A stretch of 64,000 bases of DNA from Haberlea rhodopensis (taxonomy: Eukaryota > Streptophyta > Magnoliopsida > Lamiales > Gesneriaceae): the NCBI GenBank assembly GCA_907163345.1, contig CAJQUN010000002.1:42757754-42821753 (forward strand), given 5' to 3'. Shown piece by piece: positions 25,901-34,718 of this stretch. Numbering within the stretch: the first letter of the stretch is position 1; every line of letters starts with the position of its first letter. The notes under the pieces are model-generated. The model did not search any database and was not told the DNA's origin. It was given only the letters and a program-made list of their open reading frames with translations. The position numbers and the translations under genes were made by a program.

Positions 25901-28900
25901 GCAATGAAAAAGGGGATGACTCATGAGCCACTAATTTTCAATCGGGCCAGAAGGTCAGTCTTTTTAATTAAGAAGATAAATAGAGGAGTAAGTTTGTGGA
26001 CTACCCATCATAAGCAAAATAGGGCCCAAATGTATGGAATAAAGCGTGTATCGCACTCAGCCAAAAATTGGGAAGGGGCAGAGAAGTTTCCAGAACACTG
26101 GGGAGAAAAGATTGGTCGCCGGAGGGAAGCCGATGCGTCGCCGGAGGGAGGCTGTGACAGTGTGACCAGTGGCTCGCTGGATGTTGGCAAAAAGGGCGGA
26201 CAGCGGGCGGGACAGAGGTGGGAAAAGTTGATCGCACATGCAGTATGGGTCCAAAAGGCTGAAATTGTAGATTGCGGTGAGAAATTGGAGAAATTGTTAG
26301 GTCAATTAGAATTGTATGGGTTGGGCTCGGTCGGGACTTTCACGAGCCAGCCTGAAATTTGGTATTTTGGGTGGGTCCAAACAATCAGCTATTTTTCGAG
26401 TTCAAGTGCAGAGGAGGAAGGAATGGCCGGAATACATTGGACAATCCCCATGGTCTTCGAATTAAGGGTTACAGGAACATGGGTTTTCCGGTTCAAGTCG
26501 CAAAGGATATTAGTAGAAGCAAGGAACAATATACTCGCTGGATTTTGGAGTTCGAATAACTATTCGACTTTTTCTGAAGAGAATCTGGAAGAGAGTAGTA
26601 TAGACATAGGTTTTGCGTATGAGTTTACTAAAAGTGGCGGAGAAGTTCGTGTAGTTGGTATAGGAATCGTAGTGCGCTATTGGCCCGGTATTTATGATGT
26701 CGTTGGCCAGGAATTAACTGCAGCGGTGAAAGTTCTTCAGGGTAGTGGTCCATGGACGCTGACAGCCTATATCCTACAGGCACTTGGACTTTTGTCTTCA
26801 GTCTTCTCGATTGAGGAATCCCAGGTTGCAATTAGAGGTCAAGTTGTTGAGGAGGTCTTGAGTTATGCTGTGCAAGAATTGATTGTCATCATAGCTGAGT
26901 TTCAACATGGAAAGGGGTACTTCCCTATTATTATAATAATAATTGGTGAAGTAGTGGATGCTAACAAGACTTGGGATAGGGGAAGAGACGTTATTAAGTT
27001 TATTGAGAATGCCATAGACATTAGAACTCCTAACTTCAACCTTGAGGACAAGGTTGAAATTGAGGGGGAAGTATTGTTACGGGAAATATTATAAAGCCCA
27101 ACCCATAACAATAATGGGCTAATATTGGAAGCCCATTAGAGGGCTGAAGCACGTGAAGCAGTTTGTTAGAGTGGGGGGTGGGAGTTTGTTAGAGTGGGGG
27201 GGGAGTTTCAAAAATAAAAGGAGAGGGGGTAATGGGGTGATGGGCACCGAGAATTTAGATAGAGAGTGAGAGCAAGCATTGTTGCTTGGGCAAGGAGGTT
27301 TAACTTCCTTGAGTGTGTGAGTGTGGATTGTTGTTCTTCATTGTTTCACTTTCCAGTTTCAGAATCAATACCTTAGCATTCTGTTCTTGTATTCCTTGTA
27401 TTTCCTTTGATTATCAATACGTAATATTTCCAGAATTTCTGATGTGTGCTTGCTTTTGATTTCATCTCGCTGTGTGTGACTTATTTTGTTCCTAACAGAA
27501 TACCAATTACCAAATACACATGACTAGTTTTAGTGAGTATCGGTGCAACGAAATCAGTAGTTTTATATTCATCAGGCATCAAACCATATTTCCAGTAATA
27601 AAACAAATATTGTGTGTCCAACTAACAGAGCAAAAATATATATTGGAAATAGCATCATCCAAATCTGAAGCGCAAAGATCAAGTAAAGCGTAACACTACC
27701 ATTAGTTTCCTGAGGCTGATCATTGAATAAACCAAGAGAGGTCCAATACTTTGTGAAGTTTTTCCTCACCCGCTTCATGAGTTCAACAATATAATCACCT
27801 TTATTATTATATTTGTAGCAGTTATCCCATATGTATTGTACATCCCTGAAAACATCCTCTGAATTCTTGTACTTAACACCTTTTTCAAGGTTACTGCATA
27901 TCGTACCAAAATCCATGGGTGTATCAATGACATCGAAATAGTCCTGTTTCATTTTACATGAAACTTATTTAAATAAACTGTCCAATTGCTGAAACCCATT
28001 AATGTCGAGACTCAGCTTATCAACTCATAGGAAATTTTACGACAGACAGCATAAATTATCACAATGGAAATATCAAAACTGAAGGTAAAAGAAAAGTATG
28101 GCTTCTATCTTTTTTAGAGTCTGATACTGCGTGAGTTAAGCAACTTAAATTTTATTATTATTATTTCTTTTTTTGGTGTTGAGAGTTAGGTAAAAATAGC
28201 AACGCAAAAGTATGATAAGAGGAAAATCAAGGGAAAAGGCATTACAATTTCCAAAATCCCATGAAATAAAGCAATCCAATAAATAAACCTCACCCCTCCC
28301 CTTCTCTTTCCCCACTTTCACCCCTCCTGCTTCCCCCCTTCCCAATATATTTCCTAAACAAACATTTAAAAACCATAAAAAACAAATGGGGAGCTTCACT
28401 CATTGTGCATCAAGAAAATTGCAAAAACAAATAATGCTTACTGGTATTCCAAGAGCAACAGGATTAACTGGAACATTGAAAGGCTCGGCTGCATCCATTT
28501 TCATGACCTTTCTTATTACCTATCAGAAGAACAAGTGCTGAGGTGCGACAGGAATAAAGGAATATTTATCATATCTTCACGTTGAAAATCATAATTAATC
28601 TTCAAATAATAGCAGTATTACTTCCAAGGCAGCTTTCAACTCTTGCTCATTGTTTTGTGAATCCTGATGAAGTAATTCCACATCCTTCTTTTCAGTCCTA
28701 TCTCCCTTGACAATTTCAGTATTGCTACAAGGGCTCATACTTGAACAGCCAAATCCCTTAGATGATTTAATCTTTATACCCATAGACTTTTTAGATGTAT
28801 TTCCGGACACGCCTTCCTTAGTCTCAGACAAAGAATTCGAACTGTCTTCCATTCTCTCATTGGGAACTAGCTGCTTTTCTGAACCAACTTGTAGGCTACT

Positions 28901-29252
28901 CTTTTCAGTATCGCTAAGTGTAGGAGCATCTGAGGAAGTATGATGAGTTTCTAAATTTTTTGATGTTTTGATCTTCACTTTTACCCGTGTATAAACGGCT
29001 TTCACAGGCGTATTATTAACTGGTCGTCCTACATAATCAGCATTAGAAAGTATTTCTGGTTGACTGCCATCCAGAGGAGAAGGTTTCGTCTCAGCATCTG
29101 TACCGGAGTCAACCACATTGTCAGAATCATCCAAAGCAGAGTTGTCTTCTGTATTTAAACTGACAACATTGGAAACTACATCGTTTGTGACGTTTGCGCT
29201 TAACTTCGGTTTTTTTTGTTTTTCCTTTCTTACTTCCACGCCTCCGCTTCAT
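19976..29252 (-). CDS. Plant bromodomain-containing nuclear protein, seven exons
   Basis: Exons on the minus strand: 29252-28622, 28519-28442, 27943-27700, 22872-22773, 21651-21510, 20607-20287 and 20170-19976. All junctions are GT-AG and keep phase, giving about 569 residues. Order of parts: a basic start (MKRRRGSKKGK), an acidic Ser-rich region, then the bromodomain with VMKMDAAEPFNVPVNP, DYFDVIDTPMDFGTI, the WDNCYKYN acetyl-lysine-binding asparagine region and VELMKRVRKNF. A plant-specific LKKHKEGCQCAICVMMRRRQ motif (Cys-x-Cys-x2-Cys) and a C-terminal NQRAKMLENLRYLENPMLLK segment follow. Such proteins read acetylated histones. Exon 1 holds one extra A in an A8 run (about 29210-29217) that would shift the frame 14 residues after the start. 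Intron 3 (4.8 kb) hosts two transposons. It resembles Arabidopsis At1g58025/At5g46550-type proteins, from memory. Confidence 0.88.
22424..22672. repeat. Diverged tandem duplication in intron 4 of the bromodomain gene
   Basis: Two copies of about 120-130 bp share ATGCTRCAAAATT, TTCTCTTCCAAAA and AAGAATTTGCA in the same order. Confidence 0.75.
23648..24354. mobile_element. hAT-like non-autonomous element in intron 3
   Basis: The left end CCATAGTTATTAAAGGCGC and the right end (GGCTTTTTATAACCATG) are inverted near-matches. The flanking duplication GTCACAT occurs at 23641-23647 and 24355-24361, seven bases, with the eighth differing. GC-rich AGGCGCTAGGCGCC blocks lie just inside both ends and the core is AT-rich. 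No transposase is visible. Confidence 0.72.
24687..25109 (+). repeat. 5' LTR of the TR-GAG element
   Basis: 423 bp; pairs with 27075-27497 without any difference that I could find. Contains two tandem GTTTGTTAGAGTGGGGGG blocks and a run of purines. The next bases, ATTGGTCCGACCTGCCGG, occupy the primer-site position, but I cannot assign the tRNA. Confidence 0.93.
25157..27094 (+). CDS. Long gag-domain ORF of the TR-GAG element
   Basis: The frame is open from 25058 (inside the LTR) to 27094 (inside the 3' LTR). I favour the start at 25157 (MTTIDEDSRR), giving 645 residues, because the LTR-internal ATG would read through the primer site. The first 90 residues hold a Retrotrans_gag-like domain: FRGEDPMKWILEAERYF, then MYGAAEVWFSLI and WDKFTQELGNRFG. 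A weaker second copy of the same pattern follows (VYIWEIKKKITYKNWKGLEE with LIARYCG). The remaining 400 residues match no family I know. There is no CCHC knuckle, protease DSG or DTG, or reverse-transcriptase YxDD. The end, FNLEDKVEIEGEVLL, resembles the extreme 3' tail of plant pol genes, suggesting an internal deletion in the ancestor. Function beyond a capsid role is unknown. Confidence 0.72.
   Translation: MTTIDEDSRRDKTFLRCFGYAALTEFRGEDPMKWILEAERYFDNNSTPCQHQMQIAFMSMYGAAEVWFSLIIMLYPNITWDKFTQELGNRFGEAVDDVSCADEISNKTGSVAVNETKNEADTECEIDNEQEKHDAAETIKADVMQLTQWKFITEIKCESEKQWLISLIQSQKFGGHARSRGNLGLAVYIWEIKKKITYKNWKGLEEELIARYCGRKTINSYKFVALMMKEKGVGAGVGAGIADFGCQYAMKKGMTHEPLIFNRARRSVFLIKKINRGVSLWTTHHKQNRAQMYGIKRVSHSAKNWEGAEKFPEHWGEKIGRRREADASPEGGCDSVTSGSLDVGKKGGQRAGQRWEKLIAHAVWVQKAEIVDCGEKLEKLLGQLELYGLGSVGTFTSQPEIWYFGWVQTISYFSSSSAEEEGMAGIHWTIPMVFELRVTGTWVFRFKSQRILVEARNNILAGFWSSNNYSTFSEENLEESSIDIGFAYEFTKSGGEVRVVGIGIVVRYWPGIYDVVGQELTAAVKVLQGSGPWTLTAYILQALGLLSSVFSIEESQVAIRGQVVEEVLSYAVQELIVIIAEFQHGKGYFPIIIIIIGEVVDANKTWDRGRDVIKFIENAIDIRTPNFNLEDKVEIEGEVLLREIL
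27075..27497 (+). repeat. 3' LTR of the TR-GAG element
   Basis: Second 423-bp LTR. The upstream ORF runs 20 bases into it before a stop. Confidence 0.93.
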
Positions 29253-30744
29253 GTTTTCTTACTAATGCCGGTCTTTCAAACGTCAAGCTCCTCAAAGCTG
29301 ACCTGAGAACAAATTAGTAAAAAGCAAAATTAACTAGCTCCAGGTAGATGTTTCAACCTACAAATCATCATAGGTATGGTTCCTTATTGTGAAAATAACA
29401 GGCATTAACATATTGCTACACAAAACTTAATCTATCCGCCAAAATATTAACATACAATATGCAAATGCTGGTGCATTTGTTTCAATGATTTAGTCAGAAG
29501 GCATTACAGGTCATACATCATTTCTTCTAAAGAGTGCGATGTACCATCCAATACCAAAACATTTCTTTTAATAGTCAGATATAACTGTTGATCCCGAAGA
29601 AGGTGCATTGAATTAATAATCACATCGTTAACTTGACATCGAAATGCTGCAGAATTCCACATATATCTGGACACAGAACTGAATATCTCTTAGTCATACT
29701 ATTTCTGGAAGTTCAAGCATCCATATCATTTATACTGTGTCTGGACAGGAACAAGTCTTCTTCATATTACACGCATTTAATTGACATTCACACGTCCTAA
29801 TAAATATTTGTAACACATCCTTGCATGAAATTTACAAACTATATTTCAGTTATATTAAAGCTGAATTATGTACATAAAGTAAAATCATTGGAAACTTTTT
29901 AACACAGATTCTTCTCTTTACTAGCTGAGTAGCATAGGAAATTAAATGATAAATAAACCTCCCAGTTCAGTTAACCTTTATCTACTTCACAGTTCACAGG
30001 GGTTAGTTGTTAGCGAATAAGTAAAAGTCAAAGCATCTCCGGTAATATATTAAAGCTGAAATCTGTACTTATAATTTATTTACGCACATAAATCATCAAA
30101 ACATCTCCAACAATTTTACTCCAAACAACAATACTGCCGAACAGTAAAGCAAACATTGAAAAATTCCCAATTTTACAATCCCAAAAATCCCAGAAAACCA
30201 TACGAACAAACCCTAAAACCCACAAATCAGAAGCCCCATAAATTCCTGTCATCGTTACGATAAAATTCAAAATTGATGCAAAGAAATACAAATAAAGAGA
30301 AAATTAAGAGTCTAGAAGGCAATTCATACGAAAAAATCAAGTAAAAATATTAAAAAAAATCGAACATAACCGTTGACAGAGTGATGACACAGCCAGAATA
30401 TCAGAGAAGTGGGATGTACGGGGTCATACGGATGGTATATTATTACCTGTTTCAAATATTTATACGTTGTGGTTCGTGTTTCCGAGTGAAAATCCAAATC
30501 TGAATCACTTTTTTTCTATTAAACCGCAGCGTTTCGGTTATTATATCTTTTCTCTTGCGTTCGTAAGTCGTAACTTGGGTCTTGGGACCGCTACTTATGC
30601 TATTTTCCTCTCTTATAACATACGTGTTCGAGTCGATAAGAGCTCACTTTCATTTAAAAAAAAAATAAATTTGAGTTTGTTAAATGTACGATAAAATTTT
30701 TAGTTCATCCATCCTAAAAAAAACATATGCGACCAAAAGTGCCC
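29253..30744. other. 5' region of the bromodomain gene
   Basis: No further coding exon recognised. It should contain the 5' UTR (possibly with an intron) and the promoter of the minus-strand bromodomain gene. The sequence is AT-rich with no repeat above short homopolymers. Confidence 0.45.
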
Positions 30745-30753
30745 TTGCATTTG

Positions 30754-32724
30754 GGTTTTTTTAAAAAAATAATTCAAAAAAAAAAAAAAATTTCAAAAAT
30801 ACATCGAAAATAAAAATGTTGCAAATATACCCTAAACCACCCTTGGAAAAGGCGGCTGCTAATACATTGAGGGGTCGCTTCTACGTGAAGCGGCCCCTAC
30901 ATATTTGAGGAGCCGCCCATTGAATGGGCGGTTCCTCTTATTATTATTTTTTTTAAGTATATAAATATAAATATATATATATATTATTAATATAATATAT
31001 TATTATTATTATTATTATATACGTTTATATATTAATATATATGTTTATTATTATTATATATAATATATACGTGCATATATATATAAATATTATTATTATT
31101 ATTATTATATATTATTTTATTATTATTAGGGCAATTCTTAAATCTTTAAAGGAAATCTAAAATTGATCATCAGTCTTTGTGTAAGAAAATTTTTGATGTC
31201 ATTCGACATATTATCAATTACATTAGTTCTAACTCCTTATTCACCTAAAATTACTAAAATACCCTCGCTTTCTCACACGTAAAGTTTGTATGAAACATAT
31301 ATAATTTTAGTATTCAATATACATAAAATTAATATGAAACTTATACAACTTCAGTGCTAAGTATACATAAAATTGGTATGAAACCTATAATAACTCCCCA
31401 TCACTTAAAAATACTAAAGTACCATTGCTTTCTCATAGGCAAAGTTGATCATAAATTGCTATGAAACCTATAATAATTTTGGTACTAAGTATATATAAAA
31501 TTGATAAGAAACTTACAGTAAGAAAAAATTGGTGGCGACCGCCAAATTGGTAGGCTGCTGCTAAATGATTTAAGGGCCGCTACATAATATTTTGAGAAGC
31601 GGCTGCTAATATATTATAATATATTATTAATATTATATATAATATTATTAAATAATATATTATATACGTATATTTAGGTTTTTTATAATATAATATAATA
31701 TATTATATACGTATATTTAGGTTTTTTATAATATAATATAATATATTATATACATATATAATATAATATATTATTAATATTATATATAATATATTATTAA
31801 TATTATATATAAAATAAAAAAAAATTATTGAGGAGCCGCTTCATGGTGAAGCGGCTCCTCAATATTTATTTATATATATATATATATATTATTAACATAA
31901 TATTATATATATATATACGTATATAATATATATAATAATAATATATTATATTTATTATTATTATATGTATATGTACATATATATTATGATTATTATTATT
32001 AGGGTAAATTCTTAAATCCTTAAAGGCAATTTAAAATTGATCATCAGTATCTGTGTAAGAGAATTTTTGATGTCAGTTCACATGTCATAAATTACATTAG
32101 TTCTAACTCCATATTCACCTAAAAATACTAAAGTACCATTGTTTTCTCATAGGCAAAGTTGGTCATAAATTGATATATACTTAGTATCAAAATTATTATA
32201 GGTTTCATAGCAATTTATGATCAACTTTGCCTATGAGAAAGCAATGGTACTTTAGTATTTTTAAGTGATGGGGAGTTATTATAGGTTTCATACCAATTTT
32301 ATGTATACTTAGCACTGAAGTTGTATAGGTTTCATATTAATTTTATGTATATTGAATACCAAAATTATATATGTTTCACACAAACTTTACGTGTGAGAAA
32401 GCGATGGTATTTTAGTATTTTTAGGTGAATAAGGAGTTAGAACTAATGTAATTGATAATATGTCGAATGACATCAAAAATTTTCTTACACAAAGACTGAT
32501 GATCAATTTTAGATTGTCTTTAAAGATTTAAGAATTGCCCTAATAATAATAATAATAATAATAATAATATTTATATATATATATATGCACGTATATATTA
32601 TATATAATAATAATAAACATATATATTAATATATATACGTATATATTATATATAATAATAATAAACATATATATTAATATATATACGTATATAATATATA
32701 ATAATAATAATAATATATTATATT

Positions 32725-32763
<39 letters not shown>

Positions 32764-32948
32764 CTTAAAAAATAATAATAAGAGGAGCCGCCCATTGAAT
32801 GGGCGGCTCCTCAAATATGTTGGGGCCGCTTCACGTAGAAGCGGCCCCTCAATGTATTAGCAGCCGTCCTAGGGTATATTTGCAACATTTTTATTTTCGA
32901 TGTATTTTTGAAAATATTTTTTTTTTTGAATTATTTTTTAAAAAAAAC
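30754..32948. mobile_element. Mutator-like foldback element with arms of about 0.75 kb
   Basis: The ends GGTTTTTTTAAAAAAATAAT and its near-complement at 32948 are inverted, and the 9-bp flanks are exact (TTGCATTTG, 30745-30753 and 32949-32957). A 9-bp TSD with very long terminal inverted repeats is the MULE signature. The left arm (30754 to about 31497) pairs with the right arm (about 32173 to 32948) almost base for base, apart from expansions in AT runs. Inside each arm are small GC-rich hairpins (GAGGAGCCGCCCATTGAATG plus complement; GGCCGCTTCACGTAGAAGCG). The 0.68-kb spacer carries a third, direct, partly deleted copy of an arm segment (31995-32160) and another GGAGCCGCTTCA hairpin. No ORF of note. 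Confidence 0.9.
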
Positions 32949-32957
32949 CTTGCATTT

Positions 32958-33342
32958 GACCTCCAATAATTTAAAATTTTATTTATTTTTCTACATAAAT
33001 ATGCTTTATCTTCTTAAAATTCAATTTTTTTTAAAAAAAATTGAATTTTGTCACAAAGATAAATCTTTGAATTCATTAATTTATGACCTGTAATTTTCAA
33101 GCAAGACGGTGCAAAATTCAACCGAAGCTCAATCAACAAAAAACTAGGTTGGACTTTGTATATATCCAGTTTGGACTTTATTTATTAAGTTAATCAATAA
33201 ATATGATCCAAATCGGGTTTGTACAAGTATTCCAAACTCGAGTTTTTGTTATGGTTTATTGATACCATAAACCAAAATATTAAAATTTATAATTTTCGTT
33301 CCAAAAGATCTCAACATTTACATAAATGAAGTATTAAGTAAA
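32958..33342. other. AT-rich intergenic stretch
   Basis: Nothing recognised beyond A/T runs. Confidence 0.4.
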
Positions 33343-34100
33343 CAATAAAACCTTCATAAATTAATACTCGTGAAATTAATAACCTCTCTAAAACAAATTT
33401 TTTTCGGTCCCAACTTCGATTAGTTTTCAAATTTAATAAGTTTGATAAATTAATAAGATGATATTTTTTAAGAATATCAGTATATAAATCTATAGTCTCA
33501 TTAATATCATAAATTAATGATTCTTTAAAATTATAAAAATAACTATAACAATTTAGTAATATATTATCTATTGTTGTTTGTTTTCTCTCAAAATTTAAAT
33601 CTTGATTTTCCCATTGTTTTCAAAAGTTTGTATTATGTTCTCGAATTGCAAAAAATATTGTGAAAAATTGTTGTCGATATGAGTTTCTTTTCACATGATT
33701 GATTCTAAATGTGCTGAATTCATTATCAACAAGATTGTCAATGATACTAGCCACGATTTCTTCGAAAATATTTATCTTTGAACAATCATCATTTTTACCC
33801 GAATATCCAACATGTGATTGATATAATTTTATTGATGTAACTGATATCATTAATCATATTTTCAAGCTCATAAATACCATCACTTTTTTGTTTCTCTTAA
33901 ATATATGTATGTCTTTTTGGATTAATTCACGAAATATGATACACTTATTAGTGATATACATATGATAATTTTAATATAATTAAATTTATATTCACTGAAT
34001 GAAAAAAACTATTTAAATTAAAAAATTATTAATTTATCGATTATTTAATAACTCTTTAAATTAATAAATTTTGTCGTCCCAACATATTAATTTATATTTG
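33343..34100 (-). mobile_element. Degenerate pogo (Lemi/Emigrant)-like element
   Basis: The left end CAATAAAACCTTCATAAATT and the right part (ATTAATTTATA near 34095) match, in inverted order, the ends of the element at 44712-45401; the termini are worn and the TA duplication is not clear. The minus strand at 33850-33620 encodes HVGYSGKNDDCSKI and EEIVASIIDNLVD. This parallels a degraded reading of the 44.9-kb copy (LNYPGENDKVSK, EEIVARAIENHVE). Both look like the C-terminal part of a pogo-type transposase. Confidence 0.65.
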
Positions 34101-34317
34101 ACACACTATTTTTATTTAACTTTTTAATGAATATCATTATTATATTTTCTTTTAAGTTTAATATTTATTTATTCCAATTTTATATAATCATGCATACATG
34201 TATATTTTGCTTCGAATTAACAAAATATATTATCTAATCTAAAATTAATTCAAAAAAATTACATGAAGTGAAAACTCTTAATAATAATATATATGAACAA
34301 TGCATTGTAAACTTATG

Positions 34318-34477
34318 TAGAGATGTCAAACGGAGCGGACGTCACGAGGCACGGTACGAGCATGACACGACACGGAACGGCACGGTACGACCCGTTTTGC
34401 TATAATGTCGTGCCGTGCCAGGCACGACCCATAATATAAGCTGTGCCGGGCCAAGAGGTGCCGGTTTGACATCTATA
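34318..34477. mobile_element. hAT-type MITE, 160 bp
   Basis: It starts TAGAGATGTCAAAC and ends GTTTGACATCTATA. The 8-bp TSD AACTTATG is exact (34310-34317 and 34478-34485). The interior is GC-rich and repetitive (GGCACGGTACGAC, ACACGACACGG). Too short to code. Confidence 0.92.
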
Positions 34478-34718
34478 AACTTATGCCCATTGGTTGGAGA
34501 TTTTGTTATTAAATTGTTAATGCATGGAAATGATGAATCATTTAAAAAAAAAAAAATATCATGAATCTGGATAGACGGTCAATATTAGCTGCCAGGATAT
34601 CATCGGATCAAACATCTTGGAACTGTATTATCAAATGCTCTGAAGAAACCAGCAATCTCTTCATTGTGGAATGAAGAAACAATCCCAACGCCAATATTGA
34701 AGCATTTTTTTATCAACG

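Larger units (their letters stand above)
24687..27497 (+). mobile_element. Young gag-only LTR retrotransposon (TR-GAG type) in intron 3
   Basis: The 423-bp LTRs at 24687-25109 and 27075-27497 start TGTTACGGG and end CCTAACA, and look identical base for base. The TSD GAATA is exact (24682-24686 and 27498-27502). A purine tract (TGAGGGGGAAG) precedes LTR2. The 1965-bp interior is one open frame with a gag domain and no protease, reverse transcriptase or integrase. The element must rely on another element's enzymes. It is plus-oriented, antisense to the host bromodomain gene. Identical LTRs mean a very recent insertion. Confidence 0.93.

Noticed and set aside
26001..26254. Pro/Ser-rich minus ORFs opposite the TR-GAG ORF
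   Set aside because: Antisense shadows of the long plus-strand frame; no family features.
28145..28585. Small ORFs on both strands between bromodomain exons
   Set aside because: Intronic; the exon 28519-28442 with matching splice sites explains the only conserved stretch.
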